In this document: positions 6,188-14,568 of the stretch, piece by piece | Numbering within the stretch: the stretch's first letter is position 1 | Layout of the letters: each line of letters opens with the position of its first letter | From: Bacillota bacterium | GTDB taxonomy: Bacteria > Bacillota > UBA4882 > UBA8346 | DNA length: 40,372 nucleotides | NCBI GenBank assembly: GCA_023394955.1 | Contig: JAEWZY010000078.1 | Span: 1 to 40,372 of the forward strand | Direction: 5' to 3' | Translations under genes and position numbers: made by a program | Notes under the pieces: generated by a model | Told to the model about the DNA's origin: nothing | Database searches by the model: none | Seen by the model: only the letters and a program-made list of their open reading frames with translations

Positions 6188-9100
6188 ATGAAACTCAAAC
6201 CACACCAAAAACGGATCAAAGTAATGGTCAATGGTCGTGAAACCGAGGTTTATGACGGCCTCACCATCCTCCAGGCATTGCTCCAGGAGGACATCCATAT
6301 CCCCCATCTTTGTTACGATATCCGGGTGGAACGGGCCAACGGCAACTGCGGCTTGTGCGTGGTCGAATTGGGAGAAGGCGACGCCCAACGGGATGTCAAA
6401 GCCTGCCAGACCCCGATCAAAGAAGGGATGACGATCCGGACCAACAGCCCTAAACTGGAAAACTATCGCAAGATACGGCTGGAACAGATCCTCTCCGACC
6501 ATAACGCCGACTGTGTCGCTCCCTGTGTGATGACCTGTCCCGCCAATATCGATATCCAAGCCTACCTGCGCCATGCCGGGAACGGCAATTTTGAAACCGC
6601 GCTAAGCGTAATCAAAGATAACAACCCCTTCCCATCGGTCTGCGGCCGGGTCTGCCCCCATCCTTGCGAGGCCGAATGCCGTCGCAACCTGGTTGACTCG
6701 CCGGTGGCCATCAATAACGTCAAACGTTACATCGCCGACTGGGACTTGTCCCAGCCCCAGCCATGGGCCCCGCAAAAGGGTCCGGCAACCGGCAAAAAAA
6801 TCGCTATTGTCGGAGCGGGGCCGTCGGGACTTTCCGCCGCTTATTATAGCGCCATCAACGGCCATGATGTCACCGTACTCGAACGCCAGCCCCATGCCGG
6901 CGGCATGATGCGGTACGGCATTCCGGAATACCGTTTGCCCAAAGCAACCCTTGATCAGGAGATAGAGATCATCCAAAACCTGGGTGTGAAGGTCATGACC
7001 GGTAAAGCCCTGGGCACTCATGTCCAACTATCGGATCTTCACAAAGATTTTGACGCCGTCTATCTCGCTATCGGCTCCTGGCGGGCCACCCCGATGCATA
7101 TAGAAGGGGAAAACCTCGACGGTATCTGGCTGGGAATTCAATTTCTCGAGCAGGTGACCAAGGGTATCAGTTGTGATCTGGGCGATACCGTCGCCGTCAT
7201 CGGCGGCGGCAACACCGCCATTGACTGCGCCCGGACCGCCCTCCGCCAAGGAGCCAAATCAGTGAAACTAATCTACCGCCGGACCCGGGATGAAATGCCG
7301 GCCGAACCTTATGAAGTTGAAGAAGCCATCCATGAAGGCGTCGAAATGCTATTTCTGATGGCGCCCAGCAAAATTATGGTTGAAAACGGCCAAAAGCAGC
7401 TCCATTGTATCCAAATGGTCCTGGGCGAGCCCGACCGTTCCGGCCGCCGCCGTCCGGTCCCGGTCGAAGGAAGCGATATTGTAATCGGGGTCGATACGGT
7501 GATCGGGGCCATCGGCCAGAGCACCAACACCCAGTTCCTCTACCATGACCTTCCGGTCAAACTCAACAAATGGGGCGATATTGAGATCAACGGCCGGACC
7601 TTCCAGACTTCGGAGATGAACATCTTTGCCGGAGGGGACTGTGTTACCGGCCCGGCCACAGTCATCCAGGCGGTGGCCGCCGGACGTCAGGCGGCCGAAG
7701 CTATGAATTGCTTCTTGATGAAAGGCTATGTCAAAGAACAACATATCGATTACAGCTGCAGCCGTGGTTCACTGGAGGACTTACCCAAATGGGAATTCGA
7801 GGAACTGCCCAAACTGGCCCGGGCTGAAATGCCTGCGCTCTCTCTTGACGAACGCCGGAACAATTTTAACCAGGTTGAACTGGGATATGATGAGCAAACC
7901 GCCAGGGAAGAAGCCCGGCGTTGCCTCAGGTGCGGTTGTACCGAACGTTATGGCTGCGATCTTCGGAAAGAAGCCAGCGCCCATGAGATCGAATTTGAGA
8001 TACCGGTCCACGAACGACCTTATATACCCATCGTCGACGATCATCCTTTTATCATGCGCGATCATAACAAGTGCATCTCTTGCGGCCGTTGCATCGCCGC
8101 CTGCGCCGAAGTTGAAGGCCCCGATGTGCTCGCTTTTTATATGAAACAAGGCCGCCAGCTAGTGGGAACTAAAAGCGGCCTGCCGTTACAAGAAACCGAC
8201 TGTGTCAGCTGCGGCCAATGTGTCAACGCCTGTCCTTGCGGCGCTTTGGATTACCGCCGGGAAAGGCCGAAGGTAGTCCGGGCGATCAATGATCCTGCTA
8301 AAACAGTAGTCGCCTTTGTAGCGCCGGCAGTCCGGAGTGTTATCTCTTCCCATTTCGGCATCTCTTACGATGAAGCTTCGCCCTTTATGGCGGGCCTTTT
8401 GAAAAAGCTCGGTTTTGATAAGGTCTTTGACTTCTCCTTCGCGGCGGACCTGACCATCGTTGAAGAAACCACCGAATTTCTCAACCGCGTCGCGAACAAA
8501 GGGGTCATGCCCCAGTTTACCTCCTGCTGCCCCGGTTGGGTCAATTTCGTTGAAAGGCGTTATCCGGAGATCATTCCTCACCTTTCAACCTGTAAGTCGC
8601 CCCAACAAATGATGGGGGCGACCGTTAAAAACCACTATGCCGAGCTTGCCGGGATCGACAAAAACGACCTGTTTGTCGTCTCGGTGGTGCCCTGTATCGC
8701 CAAGAAGTATGAAGCGGCCCGTCCCGAATTCGCTCCCGGCGGAATCCGCGATGTCGATGCGGTCATCACTTCCAGTGAAATGCTGGAGATGCTGGCCCTC
8801 AGCCGGATGGATACTACCGGTATCGTTCCTCAGGAATTTGATGAACCTTATAAACACGTTTCCGGCGCCGGCATCCTCTTCGGAGCATCCGGCGGTGTGG
8901 CCGAGGCTGCGCTCCGGATGGCGGTGGAGAAGTTGACCGGGAAGGTCCTCACCGACCAGCTGGATTTCGAGGAGATCCGCGGTTTCGAGGGTGTCAAGGA
9001 AGCTACCATTAAGGCCAATGGAACAACAGTAAGGGTTGCCGTGATCAGCGGCCTGAACAACGCCGAACCGATTATCCAAAAGATCATTCAAGGCATTGAT

Positions 9101-9628
9101 GTCGGATACGATTTGATCGAAGTCATGGCCTGTCCCGGCGGATGTATCTGCGGAGCGGGCCACCCCGTGCCCGAAAAGATCGGTGTCTTGACCCGGCGCC
9201 AGCAGGTCCTGGTGAATATCGATAAGACATCGGCTTATCGCAAGTCTCAGGAAAACCCGGATATTCTCAGGTTGTATCATGATTTTTACGGCGAAGCCAA
9301 TTCATCATTGGCCCATCAATTGCTGCACACCCATTATATTCCGATGAAGGGTGACCGAACCGGCGGCAATGTGCGTAAAAAAGCCGACTCCGCCTTTGTG
9401 ACCAGAGAGTTCACTATCTGCGCTTGCCAGACCTGTTCCGGAAAAGGTTCGAAAGAGCTTTATAATAAACTGGCCGCCCAAATTAAAGAATTGAAAATGG
9501 ATCCCTTTATCAAGGTATCAACCATCCGTTTGAAGGAGACCCATAACGGGGAAGAGGTCTATATCAGCCTGGATGGCGAAAGAATTCCCGAATCTAAGCT
9601 TAAAAATCTCTACGAGATTATCCGCTAG
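6188..9628 (+). CDS. [FeFe]-hydrogenase fused to a GltD-like flavin/NAD(P)H module
   Basis: A 1146-residue multi-cluster enzyme predicted to couple NAD(P)H to H2 formation or uptake in the cytoplasm. Modules in order: NuoG-type [2Fe-2S] domain (C42, C54, C57, C73); two-cluster GltD N-domain (C109, C113, C117; C152, C156, C160, C164); FAD/NAD(P) domains with GAGPSG (209-214), GGGNTAIDCA (339-348) and AGGDCVTGPATV; a further CxxCxC cluster (C579, C582, C584, C590); two ferredoxin [4Fe-4S] motifs (C629-C639, C672-C682); and the H-cluster domain with TSCCPGW (778-784), PCIAKKYE (835-842) and EVMACPGGCICGAGHP (978-993). A small-subunit-like tail follows, then an extra C-terminal domain with CACQTC (1078-1083). 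All four H-cluster cysteines are present. ATG with GGAGGG. No HydB/HydC partner or HydEFG maturase is nearby. Confidence 0.92.
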   Translation: MKLKPHQKRIKVMVNGRETEVYDGLTILQALLQEDIHIPHLCYDIRVERANGNCGLCVVELGEGDAQRDVKACQTPIKEGMTIRTNSPKLENYRKIRLEQILSDHNADCVAPCVMTCPANIDIQAYLRHAGNGNFETALSVIKDNNPFPSVCGRVCPHPCEAECRRNLVDSPVAINNVKRYIADWDLSQPQPWAPQKGPATGKKIAIVGAGPSGLSAAYYSAINGHDVTVLERQPHAGGMMRYGIPEYRLPKATLDQEIEIIQNLGVKVMTGKALGTHVQLSDLHKDFDAVYLAIGSWRATPMHIEGENLDGIWLGIQFLEQVTKGISCDLGDTVAVIGGGNTAIDCARTALRQGAKSVKLIYRRTRDEMPAEPYEVEEAIHEGVEMLFLMAPSKIMVENGQKQLHCIQMVLGEPDRSGRRRPVPVEGSDIVIGVDTVIGAIGQSTNTQFLYHDLPVKLNKWGDIEINGRTFQTSEMNIFAGGDCVTGPATVIQAVAAGRQAAEAMNCFLMKGYVKEQHIDYSCSRGSLEDLPKWEFEELPKLARAEMPALSLDERRNNFNQVELGYDEQTAREEARRCLRCGCTERYGCDLRKEASAHEIEFEIPVHERPYIPIVDDHPFIMRDHNKCISCGRCIAACAEVEGPDVLAFYMKQGRQLVGTKSGLPLQETDCVSCGQCVNACPCGALDYRRERPKVVRAINDPAKTVVAFVAPAVRSVISSHFGISYDEASPFMAGLLKKLGFDKVFDFSFAADLTIVEETTEFLNRVANKGVMPQFTSCCPGWVNFVERRYPEIIPHLSTCKSPQQMMGATVKNHYAELAGIDKNDLFVVSVVPCIAKKYEAARPEFAPGGIRDVDAVITSSEMLEMLALSRMDTTGIVPQEFDEPYKHVSGAGILFGASGGVAEAALRMAVEKLTGKVLTDQLDFEEIRGFEGVKEATIKANGTTVRVAVISGLNNAEPIIQKIIQGIDVGYDLIEVMACPGGCICGAGHPVPEKIGVLTRRQQVLVNIDKTSAYRKSQENPDILRLYHDFYGEANSSLAHQLLHTHYIPMKGDRTGGNVRKKADSAFVTREFTICACQTCSGKGSKELYNKLAAQIKELKMDPFIKVSTIRLKETHNGEEVYISLDGERIPESKLKNLYEIIR

Positions 9629-9653
9629 TCAAAATAGGCTTTAGCTTCCTAAG

Positions 9654-9685
9654 TGGGCTGCTCCATTTGTAGCAGCCCATTTTTG
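9654..9685 (+). terminator. Intrinsic terminator of the hydrogenase gene
   Basis: TGGGCTGCT pairs with AGCAGCCCA (9-bp stem, 8-base loop) and is followed by TTTTT. It lies 25 bases past the hydrogenase stop. It has no T tract on the minus strand, so it does not serve the converging trp operon. Confidence 0.9.
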
Positions 9686-9727
9686 AATATTAGGCTCATT
9701 TTCATCCATCTTGCTTAAATTCCCATT

Positions 9728-10507
9728 TTAAATGGCTTCTCTCAGTACTTTCACCAAGAATTCCACCTTTTCCAAACCCGTATTCTCCGCTATGGCCTTA
9801 ACAATCGCGCTCCCGATAATCACCCCGTCCGCCAAGCCGGCGACCAGCCGCGCCTGTTCCGGGGTGGCGATTCCAAACCCCACCGCCACCGGACGAGCGC
9901 TAATCTGTTTCACCCGTCGAATAAACTCCGGCAATTCCGGCGGCAGGCTGCTCCGGACCCCGGTCACTCCCTTTAAGGAGACCGCATATAAAAATCCAGT
10001 GCTGGCTTGGGCCGCGGCCTTAATCCGCTCCTCTTTACTGGTGGGAGCTACTAGAAAATTCAGGCCCATCTCCAAACCGGCGGCTGATTCCCGCAACTCC
10101 CCCGCGGCATCCGGCGGCAGATCGGGAATGATCAACCCGGCGCAGCCGGCCTCCTTAGCCTCTTCCATGAAACGTCCCAATCCCCGTTGCAAAATCTGGT
10201 TATAATAGATCATCAACATCAAAGGAGTCCCCAAGGAAGACGCCACCGGTTCGATAGTTTCTAATAGTTTCCTCAAAGTACAGCCGTTCCGGAGCGCCCT
10301 AACCCCGGCGGCCTGAATCACCGGCCCGTCGGCCAATGGATCGGAAAAGGGGACCCCAACTTCGATCAAGTCCGCCCCGGACTCGGTCAAAGCCTCCAGT
10401 AATCGCGGCAAACTCGATAAATCCGGATCGCCTCCCATAATATAAGGGATAAACGCCTTCTTGCCTGTTTTTTGCAACTTTTGAAATCCCAACGCCACCC
10501 GGTTCAT
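9728..10507 (-). CDS. trpA: Tryptophan synthase alpha subunit
   Basis: Cleaves indole-3-glycerol phosphate to indole, which is channelled to TrpB. The 259-residue TIM barrel is full length. The catalytic Glu and Asp lie in DLIEVGVPFSDPLADGP, and the phosphate site in PVAVGFGIATPEQ and DGVIIGSAIVK. It is the last gene of the trp operon. Its ATG overlaps the TGA of trpB in an ATGA, so the two are translationally coupled. Ribosome site GGGGGT lies inside the end of trpB. No terminator with a T tract is seen downstream on this strand before the hydrogenase terminator. Confidence 0.97.
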   Translation of the reverse strand: MNRVALGFQKLQKTGKKAFIPYIMGGDPDLSSLPRLLEALTESGADLIEVGVPFSDPLADGPVIQAAGVRALRNGCTLRKLLETIEPVASSLGTPLMLMIYYNQILQRGLGRFMEEAKEAGCAGLIIPDLPPDAAGELRESAAGLEMGLNFLVAPTSKEERIKAAAQASTGFLYAVSLKGVTGVRSSLPPELPEFIRRVKQISARPVAVGFGIATPEQARLVAGLADGVIIGSAIVKAIAENTGLEKVEFLVKVLREAI

Positions 10508-11691
10508 AGCTTTACCCCCATAATCTCGGCTACGGTATTAATGTCCTTGTCGCCCCGTCCCGACAGGTTGATTACCATGATTTCATCCCGTTTCAGTTCC
10601 CTGCCGATTTTCATTCCTTCGGCCACCCCATGGGCGCTCTCCAGGGCCGGGATGATCCCCTCGGTCCGGGTCAAATATTCAAACGCCTCCAACGCTTCCC
10701 AATCGCCGATCGCCCGGTAATCCACCCGGCCGCTGTCTTTCAAATAACTATGCTCCGGCCCGACTCCCGGGTAATCTAGGCCGGCAGAGATTGAGTAAGC
10801 TTCAATAATTTGGCCGTCGGCATCGGAAAGCAAGTAGCTTTTAGCGCCGTGCAGCACTCCCGGTTTCCCCTTGCCCAGCGCAGCCGCGTGTTCTCCGGTT
10901 TCCAGTCCCTTCCCGGCGGCCTCGACCCCGACCAGCTTGACACCGGGTTCCGGGATAAATTCATTGAAGATCCCCATGGCGTTGCTCCCGCCGCCGACAC
11001 AAGCCACCACATAGTCAGGAAGCCTTCCTTCAAGTTCTTGCAATTGGGACCTGGTTTCCCGGCCGATCACCGCCTGAAAATCCCGGACCATGGCTGGATA
11101 AGGATGGGGCCCGACAACGGAACCGATTAAATAATAGGTATCGTCCACATTGGTCACCCAGTCCCGGATCGCTTCATTGGTAGCGTCCTTCAAGGTCCTG
11201 CTCCCCGAGGTCACCGGCCGGACCTCAGCCCCCAGGAGTTTCATCCGGAACACGTTCAACCCTTGCCGGGCGATATCCACCTCGCCCATATAGACCACAC
11301 ATTCCAAGCCAAACCTGGCGGCAACCGTGGCGGCGGCTACTCCATGCTGGCCGGCCCCGGTTTCAGCGATAATCCGGCGCTTGCCCATCCGCCGCGCCAA
11401 TAAAATCTGGCCCAAAGCGTTATTAATCTTATGGGCCCCGGTATGATTGAGATCTTCCCGTTTGAAATATGCCTTGCCTTTACCAAGTTCCCGGCTGAAA
11501 CGTGCGGCGTAATACAAGGGAGTAGGCCGGCCCGAATAATACCGGTATAAATAATCCAACTCCGCCTTGAACTCCGGATCGGCGGCGGATTCCCGGTAAG
11601 CCCCTTCCAATTCGTCCAAAGCCGCCATTAACGTCTCCGGCGCATACCTCCCGCCATATTCGCCAAAGTACCAATCTTGATAGGTTGACAT
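10504..11691 (-). CDS. trpB: Tryptophan synthase beta subunit
   Basis: Pyridoxal-phosphate enzyme that joins indole and serine to tryptophan. The 395-residue protein is the classical TrpB1 type. The PLP lysine lies in NHTGAHKINNALGQ, the phosphate-binding loop in CVGGGSNAMG, and the activation region in AETGAGQHGVA. Start ATG at 11691 with AAGGTGG. Upstream it is separated from trpF by a 170-bp repetitive spacer, unlike the overlapping trpB-trpA and trpC-trpF junctions. Confidence 0.97.
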   Translation of the reverse strand: MSTYQDWYFGEYGGRYAPETLMAALDELEGAYRESAADPEFKAELDYLYRYYSGRPTPLYYAARFSRELGKGKAYFKREDLNHTGAHKINNALGQILLARRMGKRRIIAETGAGQHGVAAATVAARFGLECVVYMGEVDIARQGLNVFRMKLLGAEVRPVTSGSRTLKDATNEAIRDWVTNVDDTYYLIGSVVGPHPYPAMVRDFQAVIGRETRSQLQELEGRLPDYVVACVGGGSNAMGIFNEFIPEPGVKLVGVEAAGKGLETGEHAAALGKGKPGVLHGAKSYLLSDADGQIIEAYSISAGLDYPGVGPEHSYLKDSGRVDYRAIGDWEALEAFEYLTRTEGIIPALESAHGVAEGMKIGRELKRDEIMVINLSGRGDKDINTVAEIMGVKL

Positions 11692-11726
11692 TTTATAACA
11701 CCACCTTAATTAGTAGTTAGAATATA

Positions 11727-11894
11727 GGAGCCAGTGATCTCGAGATCTTGCTCCGGAGTCTATAGAAGCCAGAATCCGGGAGTCAGGAGTCAGAGGATTG
11801 AAAGCAACGCTTCGCATTTCAAAATCCAAGTCAATTCCAAAATGGACGTCAACGCCCAGCTTTCACTACTGGCTCCTGTCCCCTGACTCCTGGC
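11727..11894. repeat. Repetitive spacer between trpF and trpB with inverted GGAGTCAGGAG ends
   Basis: The left part carries GGAGCCAG (11728-11735), the perfect 12-bp palindrome GATCTCGAGATC (11736-11747), CTCCGGAG and GGGAGTCAGGAGTCAG. The right part has the inverted counterpart CTGGCTCCTGTCCCCTGAC. The middle (about 11801-11838) resembles 13355-13393 in the trpC-trpD gap. The RNA could fold into a long stem. The end of the element encodes the last ten residues of TrpF. No transposase is present, so a small mobile or REP-like element is possible. Confidence 0.7.
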
Positions 11895-12507
11895 CACTTA
11901 ATGCCCTAATCTTACCCATCAAATTTTCAATCTTCACCGCATCCTTCAGCCCAGGCTCCCGTTCCACCCCGCCGGACAGATCAACCCCGTCCGGCCGGAC
12001 GGCCCGGACAGCAGCTTCTATGTTGTCGGCATTCAATCCTCCGGCTAAAATCAAAGGAAACCCTAATTGCTTGTAACCGGCCGCCAGCTTCCAGTCAAAC
12101 GCTTTTCCGGTCCCTCCGGCTACTCCGGACGAATAAGAATCAACTAAAATTCCTCGAATAGCCGCCCTTCGCCAGTTTGGATTCGGAAGATCATAACCGG
12201 CCCTAAATGCCTTAATCACCCTGCCTTCCAGCGGTTCACAGTCATCCGGAGTTTCCCCCCCATGGAGTTGCGCCAGGTCGAGACGGCAATCCTTCAATAT
12301 CTCCCTGATCCGGAGAGGGTCTTCATTGACGAATACCCCGACTTTAACGATGAAGGGGGGAAGCTGCCGTGAGATTTGATAAACCTTTTCCGGATCCACT
12401 CGCCGTTTGGATTCGGCAAAGACGAATCCCAGCGCTGAGACTCCGTGTTTTACGCAAACTAAAGCGCCTTCTAAATTAGTAATACCGCAAACCTTAACCG
12501 GTATCAT
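11866..12507 (-). CDS. trpF: Phosphoribosylanthranilate isomerase
   Basis: Third step of the tryptophan branch: Amadori rearrangement of phosphoribosylanthranilate. The catalytic Cys is in VKVCGITN (residue 7) and the catalytic Asp in ILVDSYSSG. The substrate-phosphate loops are LAGGLNADNIEAAV and GVDLSGGVE. The ATG at 12507 lies inside the end of trpC (14-base overlap) behind GGAG. The natural C-terminus appears to be near KIRAL; the final SGQESGDRSQ is encoded by the start of the downstream repeat, so repeat insertion seems to have lengthened the protein slightly. Total 213 residues, close to the usual 200-205. Confidence 0.96.
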   Translation of the reverse strand: MIPVKVCGITNLEGALVCVKHGVSALGFVFAESKRRVDPEKVYQISRQLPPFIVKVGVFVNEDPLRIREILKDCRLDLAQLHGGETPDDCEPLEGRVIKAFRAGYDLPNPNWRRAAIRGILVDSYSSGVAGGTGKAFDWKLAAGYKQLGFPLILAGGLNADNIEAAVRAVRPDGVDLSGGVEREPGLKDAVKIENLMGKIRALSGQESGDRSQ

Positions 12508-13285
12508 TACACTCTCCCAATAGTTCCTTGATTTTCAACCCCGGATCGGCGGCGGCGACAAGCGCTTCTCCCACCAAAACCCCATTAACTCCCGCTCGGG
12601 CCAGACGTTCAACTTCACGGTTGTTTTTGATACCGCTTTCCGAAACCACCATCTTGTCTCTTGGAATCGATTCAATCAATTGAAAGGTGGTTTCCAAGTC
12701 AACCTTGAATGTTTTTAAATCGCGGTTGTTGATCCCAATCAGATCGGCCCCCGAGTTCAACGCGATCTTTAATTCCTTTAAATTATGGACTTCGACCAGC
12801 GAATCCAATCCCAAAGCCTTAGCCTCTTTTATAAAGCTCGTTAGCTCCGGTTCCGTAAGCGCGGCCACAATCAAGAGCACCGCGTCCGCCCCATAAACCC
12901 TGGCTTCCAATATTTGATACCGGTCGATGATAAAATCCTTGCGCAGCGCCGGAAGCTTCCCGGTTCCCACTTTAACAAGTTCCAAATAGGTCAAAGACCC
13001 TTGAAAAAACTTTTGATCCGTTAAAACCGAAACTGCCGTCGCTCCCGCAGCTTCATAAGCCCGCGCCAAACTTACCGGTTGAAAATCGGGGCAAAGCAGG
13101 CCTTTTGAAGGAGAGGCCTTTTTGATCTCTGCGATTAATTTAATCGAATCTCCAGTGAGGCTTTGTCGAAAAGGCCTGGCCGGAGGAGCATTGATTACCC
13201 CCCGTTCCAACTCCGGGATGGGCATTTGTTCTTTTCTTACCGCAACCTCAGCGTATTTGTATTTAAGAATCTCGTCTAAAAACAT
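12494..13285 (-). CDS. trpC: Indole-3-glycerol phosphate synthase
   Basis: Closes the indole ring from CdRP with loss of CO2. TIM barrel with LIAEIKKASPSKG (catalytic Glu and Lys), ALRKDFIIDRYQI (second Lys), LIGINNRDLKTF, VSESGI and NGVLVGEAL. I place the start at the ATG at 13285 (MFLDEILKYKYAEV), which has AAAGGAG upstream and gives 263 residues, the family norm. The frame is open for 35 more codons upstream, but that stretch is derived from the intergenic repeat and includes no family homology. The gene overlaps trpF by 14 bases. Confidence 0.95.
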   Translation of the reverse strand: MFLDEILKYKYAEVAVRKEQMPIPELERGVINAPPARPFRQSLTGDSIKLIAEIKKASPSKGLLCPDFQPVSLARAYEAAGATAVSVLTDQKFFQGSLTYLELVKVGTGKLPALRKDFIIDRYQILEARVYGADAVLLIVAALTEPELTSFIKEAKALGLDSLVEVHNLKELKIALNSGADLIGINNRDLKTFKVDLETTFQLIESIPRDKMVVSESGIKNNREVERLARAGVNGVLVGEALVAAADPGLKIKELLGECNDTG

Positions 13286-13354
13286 GGCTGCTCCTTTTTT
13301 CAAAGTAGTCGTCCACCCCGGCTCGCCGGGGCGCATTAAAGAATGAAAATGATG

Positions 13355-13430
13355 AAAGCACATGCTTCGCAATCCAAAAAGCCAAAACAATTCTAGGTTT
13401 TATGCTGACTCCTGACTCCTGGCTCCTGAT
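13355..13430. repeat. Second copy of the trp-operon spacer repeat (trpD-trpC gap)
   Basis: The segment beginning AAAGCACATGCTTCGC (13355) aligns with the middle of the trpF-trpB spacer, and CTGACTCCTGACTCCTGG (13405 onward) with its right end. It adjoins the trpD stop. A GGAGTCAG-type left end is not seen in this copy. Confidence 0.65.
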
Positions 13431-13437
13431 CACTGTC

Positions 13438-14448
13438 CTACCCCGCCACCCTACGCAACTGCTCCAACTTAGCGTAAGCCTTTCCTTCACTAATCAATTT
13501 TTGCGCCAAGCCTATCCCCGCTTTTAAATCGGAAACCAGGTCGGAAGCTAACAAAGCCGCTCCGGTATTGAGTAAGACCACCGCCAATTTTGGTCCTTGC
13601 TCAATCCCTTTGAGAATCTCCTCGGTAGTCCTGGCATTTTCCGCCGGTCCTCCTCCTTTTAAAGTCTCTTTGGAGGCGGGCGTCAGTCCCAGGTCTGCCG
13701 CTTGAAATTTTAGATTGGTTATCACGCCATTCCTTAGAATACTCGCTTTATTCATACCGGCCAAGGACAATTCGTCGAGGCCTCCCCCGCCATGGACCAC
13801 CACCGCCCGTTCTACTCCTAAGCGTTGCAGCGCCTGGGCCACTACTTCAGTGAGCTCCGGATGAAAGACCCCCACCAGCTGACAATTGGCGGCGGCGGGG
13901 TTGGTCAATGGTCCCAACAGATTGAAGACAGTCCTAAATCCCAACTCCTTTCGGGGACCAACGGTATGTTGCATCGCCTGATGGAAAATGGGAGCAAACA
14001 GAAACCCGATTCCGGTTTCCTCTAAACAACGCTCGACTTTCTCCGGGGACAAATCCACCTTGACCCCTAAGGCCTCCAGAACATCGGCGCTCCCGCAACG
14101 GCTGGACATGGCCCGGTTGCCGTGTTTGGCGACGGGAATTCCGGCAGCCGCCACAACGAAAGCGGCAGTGGTCGAAATATTAAAGGTCTGGGCCCCGTCC
14201 CCGCCGGTCCCGCAGGTATCAATCACTACGGGGGCCTTGAAATTTACCTTTAATGATTTCTCCCGCATCACCCGGGCGGCGCCGGTGATTTCATCAACGG
14301 TTTCTCCTTTTAAACGTAAAGCCGTTAAAAAACTTCCGATTTGAGCCGGTGAAGCCCGGCCTTCCATAATCGCCTCGGTGGCCCCGATCATCTCATCTTC
14401 GGTAAGGTCCTCACCATACGCTAACTTCGCTAAACTCTCCTTAATCAT
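13438..14448 (-). CDS. trpD: Anthranilate phosphoribosyltransferase
   Basis: Transfers phosphoribose from PRPP to anthranilate. The PRPP-binding motif CGTGGDGAQTFNIST, the KHGNRAMSSRCGSADVLEALG block and the NLLGPLTNPA segment mark the family. At 336 residues it is complete. The ATG at 14448 has GAGGAG 11-15 bases upstream. Gaps on both sides hold repeats: a 9-bp CACAGATTA-like triplet upstream and the CTGACTCC element downstream. trpG is a separate gene, not fused as in enteric bacteria. Confidence 0.96.
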   Translation of the reverse strand: MIKESLAKLAYGEDLTEDEMIGATEAIMEGRASPAQIGSFLTALRLKGETVDEITGAARVMREKSLKVNFKAPVVIDTCGTGGDGAQTFNISTTAAFVVAAAGIPVAKHGNRAMSSRCGSADVLEALGVKVDLSPEKVERCLEETGIGFLFAPIFHQAMQHTVGPRKELGFRTVFNLLGPLTNPAAANCQLVGVFHPELTEVVAQALQRLGVERAVVVHGGGGLDELSLAGMNKASILRNGVITNLKFQAADLGLTPASKETLKGGGPAENARTTEEILKGIEQGPKLAVVLLNTGAALLASDLVSDLKAGIGLAQKLISEGKAYAKLEQLRRVAG

Positions 14449-14477
14449 CTTTGCTCAGCTCCTCTTAATCAGGATTT

Positions 14478-14504
14478 CACAGATTACACAGATTTCGCAG
14501 ATTG
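14478..14504. repeat. Short 9-bp tandem repeat in the trpG-trpD gap
   Basis: Three adjacent units read CACAGATTA, CACAGATTT, CGCAGATTG. They fill part of the 120-base gap between trpG and trpD. No open frame or hairpin is associated with it. Confidence 0.65.
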
Positions 14505-14568
14505 CAGGCTGTCTCTGATATTGCCAATCTCTTTGATATCTAGGTTAAAATCCGGATAACTCTAAAAC

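Noticed and set aside
8585..9280. Long minus-strand open frame inside the hydrogenase
   Set aside because: Antisense to the H-cluster domain; composition is a codon shadow of the GC-rich gene.
13286..13390. N-terminal extension of TrpC
   Set aside because: The added residues come from the intergenic repeat and precede the usual start at 13285 with a good ribosome site.
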